Origin: Dryocosmus kuriphilus
Lineage: Eukaryota > Arthropoda > Insecta > Hymenoptera > Cynipidae
DNA length: 64,000 bases
Assembly: GCA_038277395.1 (NCBI GenBank)
Contig: CM076191.1
Location: forward strand, 25,640,983 to 25,704,982
Direction of reading: 5' to 3'
A model generated the notes under the pieces. It saw nothing but the letters and a program-made list of their open reading frames with translations, was not told the origin of the DNA and searched no databases. Below are positions 38,814-47,884 of the stretch, one piece after another (positions within the stretch are counted from its first letter, which is position 1; the number at the start of each line of letters is the position of its first letter). The position numbers and the translations under genes are program-made.

Positions 38814-40037
38814 TTATACTAATTTTTTCACACTACCACTTATTGGTTTATATTTAATTATACGATCATGTAAAATTAAGCAATATGCTGAAGTTTCAGC
38901 CGGAAAATTTTCACTAGTTCGAAATTCTAGACGAACATCAACTGGTCCATATTTCAGTGACTCATTTTGTTTAGAACAATCAATAACAATTAGAGGCGCA
39001 TGCTCTATAAATTCCCCTCTCGATAACAATGGTTGTGATTCCTTGCCATAGTAATTAGCTTGAAAGTTTGTGTACATTTCGTAAAGTAGAGCATACTGAT
39101 TTTTATTAATACTGAGATTTAAATTACCATAAGGATAACACTGATCGTTCAAAAATAGTTTTACATTAGTTACATTGCAATGATCAAAGTGACTAGAGTT
39201 TATATTAGTATTATTTTTTCTATTTGTTTGGAAACCTAGTATAACAAATCTCGGTTTTTCCAATTGTGCTGATGTTTTTACAGTCCAAACATGGTTTCAA
39301 GCAGTTGGAAGTAGAGGATATTCATACAATTCCCAAGATCGAAAACTGATTGGAATAAACGGGTCTTTTTCAATGTATTTTAGCAACTGAAATTTTCGTG
39401 AATCTGATAATCTAAGGCTGAGTAATAGCCATTCAACTTTATTAATTTCAATTTTATACTGCTCATTGGGAGCTGTTTGCAAGATGGCATCTGCATCACT
39501 TTTTGATCTTGTTAAAATAAGTTCATTTTTAGCATTGACAATGACTTTGTGATAATCTTCAGCAAAGCCAAAGATCATGCAAAGAGGTACAGATACATCA
39601 AAATAACCTATAGCGTTGGTTAATGATTGGTCATTATTATTTATTTCAAGCCAACCAGTATTTTCAATGTAACGTGATTGGCTGGGATTTAAAGATATAT
39701 AATTTTTCATGAGGCTAGTGAGCCCAACATTTTTGTTTCTATCAATTTCTATTGCGTTGATTTCATATCTTGCTTCTTCAAACGAATGACAGATGGCATT
39801 AGAAACTAACACTGTAGTAGTCACTGGTGTTCCATCAACCCTCACCAATCTTCCGTGTACGTGAAGTGAACTTTTGCTTGGTAGGAGACAGTGATCTTGG
39901 TTTTGCACAGCAATTCGAATTTCATCACTGTTATTGAAAGTTGATGAGGCATAAGACTGATGTGCATGGACTTCACAGTGAGCAATTGATTCATCAAAGA
40001 TGATTGGTGTTTGAATGTTTAAAATTCCCCCTTCCAT
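38814..40037 (-). pseudogene. mcp: Major capsid protein, double jelly-roll type (single nonsense codon)
   Basis: A single frame of about 408 codons from ATG 40037 to 38814, interrupted only by TGA at 39297-39299. The N-terminal part holds FDESIAHCEVHAHQ and LLPSKSSLHVHGRL; the C-terminal part holds KPRFVILGFQTNRKNN, APLIVIDCSKQNESL and SAYCLILHDR. These are hallmarks of Polinton major capsid proteins, which by family knowledge form hexons of an icosahedral shell. The longer frame start at 40046 is a TTG, so ATG 40037 is preferred. It follows a short ORF by nine bases and may be translated from the same transcript. Confidence 0.88.
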
Positions 40038-40046
40038 AGCAAACAA

Positions 40047-40211
40047 TTAAACGTCGATAAACAAAAATACAAACGCAGGTGCAAAAAAAATCTTGAATTT
40101 CTTTATTCGCGTCTTCGTTTTCTGACTTCCAGGCCTTGATGTTTCAGGAATAGCACGTTTTGAGGTGTTAGCCCTTTGACTGCTCTTTGTTGACTGGTTA
40201 GCTTGTGACAT
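40047..40211 (-). CDS. Short basic ORF upstream of the major capsid
   Basis: A 54-codon frame beginning MSQANQSTKSSQRANTSKR, rich in Ser, Lys and Arg, then a hydrophobic C-terminus (IFFAPAFVFLFIDV). It ends nine bases before the capsid ATG. TATAATAAAG lies just upstream of the ATG on the minus strand. It could be a small virion or membrane-associated protein, or an upstream ORF of the capsid mRNA. Unrecognised. Confidence 0.4.
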   Translation of the reverse strand: MSQANQSTKSSQRANTSKRAIPETSRPGSQKTKTRIKKFKIFFAPAFVFLFIDV

Positions 40212-40268
40212 GGTGCTGCTTTATTATAGCCAAACCAACCTTCTTATTGAAAACAATACCCATTATTA

Positions 40269-40958
40269 TTATTTCAGAGACTTGATGTGTAATCTAATTG
40301 TTATAACTTCTCCACGAAAATTAACCAAATGTCCGTCTTGATCAACTATACGGAGCTGTATATGATCTATTGACTGTACGGCGACTGGTAAGTAAATGAC
40401 ATGAGAAGGTACTTCCACTATCTTATAACCAGGTGGTACTACAGGAAAAAATTCGTGAATAGTATGTACTTTTTGTCCATTAATATATGCACCTGCAGTT
40501 ATACTGCACTCAACTCTGAGAGCATTCACTTTTATGATTGATACCGGTTGATCAGATTTATAAAGCTTTTTAGCTTCTAGTCTGTGTGGAGAAAATCCCA
40601 GCAAACGACCAATAGAATCTTCAGATTCAAAATTTATATCTCGATTGCAATAAATTACACTTTTCAGAGTATTATTATTTGGCTTGATGTGAATTTCAAT
40701 ACCCGCAGTTGCTAAAACATTCTGCAGATCGCTCTGTATGTCATTTATCTCATAACTACCCGTAGGTATAGTGTACTCTTTATTATTCACATAAAATTAA
40801 TTTTGACCAATATCCACGTTTGGAATTGAATTAAAGATTAGAAATTCAACAAGACCGAGCATGTAATTTTTGTAAGGAGACAATTCAATCGGTGAAAAAT
40901 AGTTCGTCTCCAGAATTGAAAAAGTTCCCGATAATGTTAGTGTCAGTGAATCATCCAT
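40269..40958 (-). pseudogene. Minor capsid protein, single jelly-roll type (single nonsense codon)
   Basis: ATG at 40958 opens a frame starting MDDSLTLTLSGTF that would continue to 40269 except for TAA at 40797-40799. The second part contains YTIPTGSYEINDI, LLGFSPHRLEAKKLY and a C-terminal beta-rich VPPGYKIVEVP...YLPV segment, as in Polinton minor capsid (penton-like) proteins. Total about 230 codons, the usual size. A TATA box and a TCAGT initiator lie upstream, inside the protease 3' end. Confidence 0.88.
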
Positions 40959-40976
40959 GTTGATGGTTAGCCTTAC

Positions 40977-41011
40977 ACTGACTTGATATTACATATTTCA
41001 ACACTTATATA
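40977..41011 (-). promoter_or_regulatory. TATA plus TCAGT core promoter of the minor capsid gene
   Basis: On the minus strand TATATAAG (41011-41004) is followed about 31 bases later by TCAGT (40981-40977), the classical arthropod initiator spacing, and then the ATG at 40958. Confidence 0.6.
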
Positions 41012-41414
41012 GATTATACATACTTTTAGATTTTAATTGATTACACAGAAATTGTAAACATAAATGACCACAAACGAATGTATCATAATTTTTGATATCT
41101 GATATAATTATACTTTATGCTACCAACACCGAGGTACTTAAAGATATCCAAAGATGGTCGAAGATTACCAAAGCTATCAAAATAAATTACTTTATTGTTA
41201 ATCTTTTTATAGGCATACCAGTGTGTTCCTGGTCTTTTCTATCATCAAGGTTAACAATAGCACTTTCATATTTACGTGATCCACCTTCTGGCAATCCATT
41301 TCGCATAAAAACACCTCGAAAATGTGGTATTTTTAAAGATTTCGCGAATTTAAGTAAATCTGCATCAGTCAATGCTCGATGAGGTAGCTTCACTTGAAGT
41401 TTTTTGACTTGCAT
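40998..41414 (-). pseudogene. Adenovirus-type cysteine protease (two frameshifts)
   Basis: The first frame (41414-41187) has LTDADLLKFAKSLKIPHF, RGVFMR and AIVNLDD. After a one-base shift near 41,222 the sequence continues with the GTHW (catalytic His) region and YFDSFGNL. After a second shift in an A run near 41,085 it continues with the CGHLCLQFL (catalytic Cys) region and ends at 40998. The family matures capsid proteins in adenoviruses and Polintons. Both shifts are one-base; the second is in a homopolymer, so sequencing error is possible. It overlaps the PLA2-like gene by 25 bases. Confidence 0.85.
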
Positions 41415-42232
41415 TTAAGTCCTGCCCCTTTGAGCTGAAGTCCTAGTCCTTGTTTATATGGTTTTAAATAAAGACCTTTTCCCAAAGCAATGGCTTCCAT
41501 CGTTTCATTATGACGCTTACTCTCTGTAAGTTGATGTTTTGCAGAATTTGCATCATTCACAGCTTTTGCTATACCAACCGCTCCACCTGCTGCTAGTGCT
41601 CCAGTTGCACTCAGACCCGCAAAAATGGGTATTAAAAAGGGTAGAAAACCACCCACCTTCGTTGGAACAGGTAGAATACGAGGCTTATTAATTTTCCTCT
41701 TTCCGCCAGCTCTTTTTACAGCATCGCGTGCACCTCTTAATGCAGACTTGATGACAGTTTGTGCATCATTACTCGAAATCATTGATTTTTTAGCTGCCAT
41801 AACGATTTTTCTTAGTGTGGTAGCAGGCTTTTTTTTATTCTTGAGACCCATGCCAAACTTAGATTTAATTTTCATAGTATTTGCTATTCCCCAAGCACCT
41901 GCTTTTTCAACTATACCCGCGTCTTTAGCAAGAACACGCTCCCAAGCTTTTTCAGCTAGTGCTCTATCAGCTGCGTTTCTAGCCTCAAGGTTCTCCCTAT
42001 TTTGTGAATAAGCAATATCGTGATCTTTGCAAGCTGCATCCAGTGGATTGATTCCTGGATCACCTCGCGCTAATCGTTTTGCTAGCTTAGTACCTGGTCC
42101 ACAGTACTGGTAACCAGGCAAGTGCAACTCAAATGGTAAGTTGTTGATGATTTTGTTGACTAAGCCTCTTCCACGTCTTGTCTGCTTCACAGCTTCTTTA
42201 CGACTGACTGTTTTTCGTTCATGAACGATCAT
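41390..42232 (-). CDS. PLA2-like / pX-type Polinton protein
   Basis: About 280 residues from ATG 42232 (the longer frame to 42268 starts with TTG). A phospholipase-A2-like fold is suggested by LPGYQYCGPGT (calcium loop, residues about 38-48) and CKDHDIAYS (His-Asp catalytic pair, about 71-72), as in parvovirus VP1. A Lys/Arg-rich middle is followed by a hydrophobic Gly/Ala segment (about 193-225) and a C-terminal GLYLKPYKQGLGL motif typical of Polinton PX proteins. A membrane-breaching role during entry is inferred from those relatives. This is the only large gene of Polinton B without a visible break. Confidence 0.82.
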   Translation of the reverse strand: MIVHERKTVSRKEAVKQTRRGRGLVNKIINNLPFELHLPGYQYCGPGTKLAKRLARGDPGINPLDAACKDHDIAYSQNRENLEARNAADRALAEKAWERVLAKDAGIVEKAGAWGIANTMKIKSKFGMGLKNKKKPATTLRKIVMAAKKSMISSNDAQTVIKSALRGARDAVKRAGGKRKINKPRILPVPTKVGGFLPFLIPIFAGLSATGALAAGGAVGIAKAVNDANSAKHQLTESKRHNETMEAIALGKGLYLKPYKQGLGLQLKGAGLKCKSKNFK

Positions 42233-42268
42233 ATCTGTTTGAGAGATGCTTTCAGCCTGAAGATTCAA

Positions 42269-42316
42269 CCTATATAAGCAGTATATTTATAGCTTATCCA
42301 ATCAGTCATAGTCAAG
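42269..42316. promoter_or_regulatory. Compact divergent promoter (PLA2-like / ATPase)
   Basis: TATATAAG (42271-42278) faces the ATPase, whose ATG is at 42317. TATAAATA on the other strand (about 42291-42284) faces the PLA2-like gene, with a TTCAG initiator-like site about 30 bases on. The two core promoters overlap within 50 bp, which would give leaders of only about 10-30 nt. Confidence 0.5.
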
Positions 42317-43012
42317 ATGCAGTTTGAAGCACAACCAGTGAAATTACCAGTTGGGAATTTTGATTCGCTAGTTGAAAATGAGAAAAATAAAGAACGGCAT
42401 GGATATTTTATACCAAATAGTGTACGAGCAATATTCTGTGGACCCACCAACTGTGGAAAGACAAATGCTTTGCTCACACTATTAATACATCCAAATGGAT
42501 TAAGATTTGAAAATGTTTATGTATACTCGAAATCGTTAAATCAACCGAAATACAAATTCTTGTAAAAAGTTCTTCAGTCTGTAGATGGCGTTGGGTACTA
42601 TCCTTTCAATGAACATGAGGATGTGGTGATACCAAGTGAAGCACGGCCTAACTCAATAATGGTATTTGATGACGTAGCATGTGAGAAGCAGGATAATATA
42701 AAAGCATTTTTTTCTATGGGTAGACACAGGGATGTTGATTGTTTCTACTTGAGTCAAACACATGCCCGTATTCCTAAACATCTTGTACGTGATAATGTTA
42801 ATTTACTAGTACTATTTAAACAAGATGAGATGAATCTGAATCATATATATGACGATCATGTTAATACTGATATGCCTTTTTTACAATTTAAGGATATGTG
42901 TCTAGCTTGCTGGTGTGATAAGTATGGGTTCGTTGTAATTGATAAAGATAGAAATATTAATCAAGGCAGATATAAAAAGGGTTTTGATTGTTTTGTAAGT
43001 CTAGAAAAATGA
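42317..43012 (+). pseudogene. Genome-packaging ATPase, A32/FtsK-like (single nonsense codon)
   Basis: A 231-codon frame broken only by TAA at 42563-42565. The Walker A motif GPTNCGKT is at residues about 41-48, Walker B MVFDDV in the second half, followed by MGRHRDVDCFYLSQT (sensor-like) and ARIPKHLVRDN. It matches Polinton/poxvirus A32-type ATPases that drive DNA into capsids. It is the first gene of the rightward block and diverges from the PLA2-like gene. Confidence 0.9.
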
Positions 43013-43107
43013 TATATACATATGTAATACCCAAATTAGAAACAGTCATACTTTACTTTAGACGTTGTTGTATCAAGGTATAATAATGCCACAGCATATG
43101 ACTGAAT

Positions 43108-43139
43108 AGGCTTCCACCACTTTTGTGGGTGGGGAGCCT
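43108..43139 (+). other. GC-rich hairpin downstream of the ATPase
   Basis: AGGCTTCCACCAC, loop TTTT, then GTGGGTGGGGAGCCT forms a stem of about 13 bp with small bulges, isolated in AT-rich DNA. It could mark a transcript end or a structured leader of the next gene. Confidence 0.5.
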
Positions 43140-43160
43140 GAATGGAAAAAAAGTGAACAA

Positions 43161-43372
43161 ATGGAATTAAAGATTGAAGAAATATTTCTGATGAGGATGA
43201 TGATTTGTCTAGAGAGGGAACTCAATGGGATTACGTTTACTGGGATGACCCTAATGAATTGGTAGATCGACTGCGTTTACTTGTGGCGTCTCAAGCAGCG
43301 GGCAATCCAAGTCACACAAATGAAATTATATCGATTATTGAAGAACTAAGAGAAGCTGAAATTATATATTAA
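43161..43372 (+). pseudogene. Remnant of the zinc-finger/acidic gene
   Basis: After a short frame (MELKIEE) and a one-base shift near 43,180 the sequence encodes an acidic stretch (SDEDDD), YWDDPNELVDRL and a C-terminus ISIIEELREAEIIY, clearly related to the end of the gene at 18572-19239. The N-terminal finger is absent. Here it lies between ATPase and fibre-like genes, in a different place and orientation from Polinton A. Confidence 0.6.
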
Positions 43373-43405
43373 TGAATGTTTTGTAAGGTTTCCAACATTT
43401 GCAAG

Positions 43406-43838
43406 ATGAGTCTTGATGTGTTTGGACGTTATTCTAAGCAAGCAAAGACTGCAAATCGTGGTCCTCCTGGAATGGGCTTCAAAGTCACACCTAATGGAAA
43501 TTATGATATCCAAAACAAAAAGCTGTGCAATGTAGCTGATGCGCAAGATTTAAATGATGCTGTAAATTTAAATATAGCACAGCATATACTACAGCAAGAA
43601 ATTCGGACTATGTATGATGTTATATCTTCCTTGCGAACTGAAGTTGTTAACAATACTATGTTGATTGAATCTCTGGAAACTTCAACAAATAGGAGTTTTT
43701 AAAAATATTAAAATTGATGCTGAAACCGCTCAAAAACTAGTGTTTCGAAATTCAGAGCTCATTACTCAATTGGATGCTAGACTGAACACATATAAATATG
43801 GACTTGGGGTAGCTGCAGTTGGTGAAAGAGCTGCATAA
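43406..43838 (+). pseudogene. Fibre-like Polinton protein (one frameshift)
   Basis: The ATG at 43406 (MSLDVFGRYSK) is preferred over 43376. The sequence has RGPPGMGFKVTPNGNYDIQ and NKKLCNVADAQDLNDAVNL, like the repeat boxes of trimeric phage and YadA-type fibres, then a coiled-coil-like stretch. A one-base shift in a T run (43696-43700) moves the C-terminal part (ITQLDARL...YGLGVAAVGERAA) to another frame, ending at 43838. A virion spike or fibre role is inferred. It overlaps the start of the integrase frame by about 20 bases. Confidence 0.65.
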
Positions 43839-44727
43839 ACCGGCTAGAAGAAATTACAGACGTAGGCATGTTGACATCCGTGGTATTGATGAAATCTGGC
43901 AAGCTGATCTTGTAGAAATGCAACTGTATGAGAGAGACAACAAAGGATACAAACACATCTTAACTGTAATTGATATATTTTCAAAATTTGCTTGGGCTCT
44001 TCCTGTAAAATCCAAGAAGGGTGAAGATGTAACTGCAGCCATGAAATCTGTACTCAACAAAGAACGTGTACCAAAAAATTTACATGTTAATAGAGGCAAA
44101 GAATTTTACAATACTCATTTTGAAAATCTTATGAAGCGATATAGTATAAATTTTTACTCTACATTCAGTAATTTAAAAGCATCAATTTGCGAGCGATTTA
44201 ATCGTACTTTAAAAAATAAAATGTGGATGCAATTTAGCTTACAAGGAAATTATAAGTGGTTAGATATTTTGAAAGATTTACTCTCATCTTACAACGATAC
44301 TAAACATCGCACTGTTGGAATAAAACCAAAAGACGTTACTAAACAAAATGAGAAAAAATTGTTGTTTAATGTATACAAAAATTATCATGTGAAACAAGTG
44401 GCGGAGAAAACTAAATTTAATGTTGGAGATAAAGTTCGTATTAGTAAATTTAAGCATGTTTTCGAGAAAGGTTATACACCAAACTGGACCACTGAAATAT
44501 TTACTGTAAGTAATATCAAGAATACTGAACCAGCAACGTATTTGCTTATGGATTATTAAGATAAACCTATTTTAGGCAGTTTCTATGAATATGAACTTGC
44601 AAAAGTTAGACATCCAGACATTTATCTTGTCGAAAAAGTACTCAAGAAACGTGAAAATAAGCTATTTGTAAAATGGTTAGGATTTGATGACTCTCACAAT
44701 AGTTGGATAGATAAATCTACTTTATAA
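43819..44727 (+). pseudogene. int: Retroviral-type integrase with chromodomain (Asp lost, nonsense codon)
   Basis: The rve core contains WQADLVEM (first Asp), TVIDIFSKFAWALPVK, and SICERFNRTLKNKMW (Glu). The second catalytic position reads VNRGKEFYN, where the family has an Asp in place of this Asn. TAA at 44557-44559 separates the core from an in-frame chromodomain (YLVEKVLKK, FVKWLGFDDSHNSWID) that ends at 44727. The frame has no ATG at its 5' end (TAG at 43810), so the N-terminal zinc-binding part is missing or shifted. By family it inserts the linear genome with a 6-bp duplication. As assembled it should be inactive. Confidence 0.9.
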
Positions 44728-44870
44728 GCCTCAATGTATTAATTTAAGTGTTTTTAAATAAAGTTTTACTATTTCAAACATACTGTTTTTTACTTAGACA
44801 CGAATCCTTAACCTAATAAATGAAAAACAGAATTTGGGTTAACTTATGTTTATTTAAACTTTCACATTGT

Positions 44871-45597
44871 TAAAATACATGGTTTTTCTCATAATGTATA
44901 AAGCTACCGTTTACATATTTGAGTTTTGGTAATTTCTCAATCACTTCTTCGCAAACATTCTGAATATAAAAAGTGATAATTTCTAGAAACAGACTTTCAA
45001 ATCGCATAAGATTTAAAAATACAAGTTTTTTCATTGCCTTATTCTTTACACTTACATAATTTTTTTCTAGATAAGATTTAATGCTTTTTACACAAGGTGA
45101 TTTAACTTTACACCAAACACTTTCAGCAATGGTTTCAATTATAATATCTTTTGTACGTTGAAACGGTATAACACACTTTGTTCCAGAATATGCCTATCAA
45201 TACAGAGGCTAACTTCCTGGAGAACAGCAAATGTTGTTTCTTGTAGTACAAATGGATAATATTTTCGAGTTTCAGCTTCTTCAATTTGCTCCAAAACCAC
45301 TATGTAGTCACCATAAGATATAGTCATGTGTATACGGAAATTTCCACAGTCTATGCGTTGTTGCTTCTCTTGACCACCAAAGTATGATGAAATGATGTTG
45401 AAATAACTTTTGAACAATTTCCACTCTTCAGGATTTAAGGTTATACTTGCTCGAGGATGACTGGCTAGTAATTTCACTGATGAGACTAACTTTCCATTCC
45501 TTTTTAACTCTGCACCGACGACAATTTGCTTTGTGAATGATGAATTCAGATTGTATGTGGTGGAATGTAGCATTTGATTTCGAGGTGTATAAGGCAT
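44871..45597 (-). pseudogene. Uncharacterised Polinton protein (one frameshift)
   Basis: ATG 45597 (MPYTPRNQML) starts a frame with KQIVVGAELKRNGKLV, SITLNPEEWKLFKSYF and RKYYPFVLQETTFAVLQE. Near 45,181 the frame shifts and continues through an alpha-helical Lys/Leu-rich part to the stop at 44871. About 240 codons in all. The longer frame to 45654 starts with GTG. I do not recognise a domain. It is convergent with the integrase. Confidence 0.5.
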
Positions 45598-45705
45598 GAT
45601 GTTGACCACACTTAAGGCTTTCAATGACTGAGTAAAAGTGCAACAAAACTTCACACTTTATGTATGTTTTTTCATAAATTCAATCGAATCGTAGCGTCCA
45701 CCATG

Positions 45706-45834
45706 CTATATCATACAGAGATCACCATCTTGAGAGGCTCTTTGTATCCCCGAAAGCAGATTTTCATCTTTTCTTAGCATGTCAGCAATTCTCTCTGGTA
45801 GAAAAACAGAGAATTTGTTTTCAGAGCTTTCCAT
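45706..45834 (-). CDS. Small ORF of 42 codons
   Basis: It starts MESSENKFSVFLPERIADML and ends QDGDLCMI. Its ATG overlaps the stop of the preceding gene by 14 bases, the tight packing seen in compact viral gene blocks. Unrecognised. Confidence 0.4.
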   Translation of the reverse strand: MESSENKFSVFLPERIADMLRKDENLLSGIQRASQDGDLCMI

Positions 45835-46118
45835 ATTTTGTTACTGCTTTCTTGAAGTGTGTAATTTCATAGTTTTTATTTATTTCAACTTCATCGAGCT
45901 TCTTCGTTGGAAGGAATTCCTTGTTCAGGGCAATTTTGTTTAGTTTTGAGAAATCCATCTTCACTGGTTAATTTGATGAGAGTCAAGATATTAAAGTTTC
46001 TTATTAGATTTTGTATTTCTAAACGCACTTGTATCACACGTTTCACTTCTCGAATATTCTTTAGTAATATATTTAAACGACTTTTTAACTCTTGCTGCTT
46101 TCCTTCACAATCTGACAT
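45821..46118 (-). pseudogene. Small helical Polinton protein (one frameshift)
   Basis: ATG 46118 (MSDCEGKQQELKSRL) begins a frame rich in heptad-like Leu/Ile and Lys/Arg, probably a coiled coil. The sequence shifts frame near 45,905 and continues KLDEVEINKNYEI to a stop at 45821. About 98 codons. It has its own TATA/TCAGT promoter. Function unknown. Confidence 0.45.
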
Positions 46119-46128
46119 CTAATAGTCG

Positions 46129-46163
46129 ACTGACGAATGAGAAGAACTGGACACCTTTTATAG
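46129..46163 (-). promoter_or_regulatory. TATA plus TCAGT core promoter
   Basis: CTATAAAAGG (46163-46154) lies 30 bases before TCAGT (46133-46129) on the minus strand, 11 bases ahead of the ATG at 46118. Confidence 0.65.
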
Positions 46164-46267
46164 ATCCTTACCCCCTCTACTAGATTGTGCAATATGATGC
46201 AATAAAGTTCTAGAAGATTCTAGATTGCAGACAAAAGAAAATACGTTTGCTATACGTTTACTTCATT

Positions 46268-46570
46268 TTAACCCACTTCATCTCGTCCTTCTTCATCCTC
46301 CTCTTTATCATCATTGTTTTCATCATTATCATCATCTGTTTTGATGTTTAGACAAGAAATTGTCTTCTGCGCAGGGTCCCAGTAGATTCTAACTCTATCT
46401 TTTACAATAATTATATACATTTCGGATGGAGACAAATAAATTTCAGTAGAAGCTTCCAATACTTTCCGCACATCTTTGATAAAATCCTTTATTGAAATAT
46501 CTCTTTTAATATAAAGACAATAATTCGCATATGCTGCTACTCCGACGAAATAGTTTTCAAACAAAGGCAT
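46268..46570 (-). CDS. Small protein with acidic tail
   Basis: 100 residues, ATG 46570 (MPLFENYFVGVAAYANYC). A compact N-terminal part with YLSPSEMYIIIVKDRVRIYWD is followed by an Asp/Glu/Asn-rich tail. The frame is intact. It is the gene closest to the right terminal repeat. No family recognised. Confidence 0.5.
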   Translation of the reverse strand: MPLFENYFVGVAAYANYCLYIKRDISIKDFIKDVRKVLEASTEIYLSPSEMYIIIVKDRVRIYWDPAQKTISCLNIKTDDDNDENNDDKEEDEEGRDEVG

Positions 46571-46728
46571 ATTTTATGTATCAAATCTAATAATACAACT
46601 CAAATCTAACACTTCTATTTTTCTGGAACACTTAATCTGACTTTCTAACGTTGTGAATAATTCGGATGCTTGATGCTGACTGAAAAAAAATGGTTGCGAA
46701 ATGTACTTATATATTTGCAATTAATGTG

Positions 46729-47884
46729 GGTACTATCTTTATCTATTAATATCACCTCTTCTTTATCTTATAGTTCTAGAAGCTTCTAGATTATAAGCAT
46801 CATGCTTAGACACGCTTGGAATGTAATGCGCAATTACAAAATTATTAGAAGATGACGTAATTTCTAAGAACTGACAAATTTCTTGGAAAAAATATATTAG
46901 AGAAGTAATAAATCATGTCGATTAGCTTATATATAAACACAGTCCACAACTATACGTTACAGAAATCGGATATTATATCAGGAAAGTAATAAATCATGTC
47001 GATTAGCTTATATATAAACACATTCCATAATTCTTAGAAGATGACGTAATTTATAAGAACTGACATTATCTTATAGTTCTAGAAGCTTCTAGATTATAAG
47101 TATCATGCTTAGACACGCTTGGAATGTAATGCGCAATTACAAAAATTCTTAGAAGATGACGCAATTTCTAAGAACTAACAAATTTCTTGGAAAAATATAT
47201 ATACGGAAGTAATAGATCATGTCGATTAGCTTATATATAAACACATTCCACAACTATACGTTACAGAAATCGGATATTATATTAGGGAAGTAATAAATCA
47301 TGCCGATTAGCTTATGTCTAAACACATTCCATAATTCTTAGAAGATGACGTAAAATTTCTTGGAAAAATATATTAGGGAAGTAATAAATCATGTCGATTA
47401 GCTTATATATAAACACATTCCATAACTATATGCGTTACAGAAATCGGATATTATATTAGGGAAGTAATAAATCATGTCGATTAACTTATATATAAACACA
47501 TTCCATAATTCTTAGAAGATGACGTAATTTCTAAGAACTGACAAAATTTCTTGGAAAAAATATATTATGGAAGTAATAAATCATGTCGATTAGCTTATAT
47601 ATATAAACACATTCCATTTCTTACACATGCGCTGTCAAATTCTTGTCAAATAATTACTTTATTATATCCTCTTGACACGTGGCATAGGAGAAAGAGAGAG
47701 AGAGGGGTAGAGAGAGAGAGAGAGATTTGTTTATGCAAAATTCATGTTTAACAATCGCGTATTATTTAATTACTGACGTCACACCGGCTAGATGCTTAGC
47801 GCGGACTTGAACCGCTTTAGCTCTCGATGTCGGTAACTGTCGGTAACAGGGATCTTGAATTAGAACCGGCCCTGCTCATCTACT
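46729..47884 (-). repeat. Polinton B right terminal inverted repeat
   Basis: Inverted partner of 32124-33294, with the same subterminal blocks and a GA microsatellite (about 47,692-47,725). It ends GGCCCTGCTCATCTACT. Confidence 0.9.

Larger units (their letters stand above)
32124..47884. mobile_element. Polinton B: near-complete Polinton/Maverick
   Basis: The 15,761-bp element has 5'-AGTAGATGAGCAGGGCC termini in inverted orientation, terminal repeats of about 1.16 kb and a 6-bp ATTATT duplication. Gene order: polymerase B (+); then minus strand an uncharacterised HHG-type gene, major capsid, a small ORF, minor capsid, protease and PLA2-like protein; then plus strand ATPase, zinc-finger-gene remnant, fibre-like gene and integrase; then minus strand four small genes. 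This is the canonical Polinton set. Lesions are few (one or two per large gene), so it is a young but inactive copy, unless some frameshifts are assembly errors. Confidence 0.97.
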
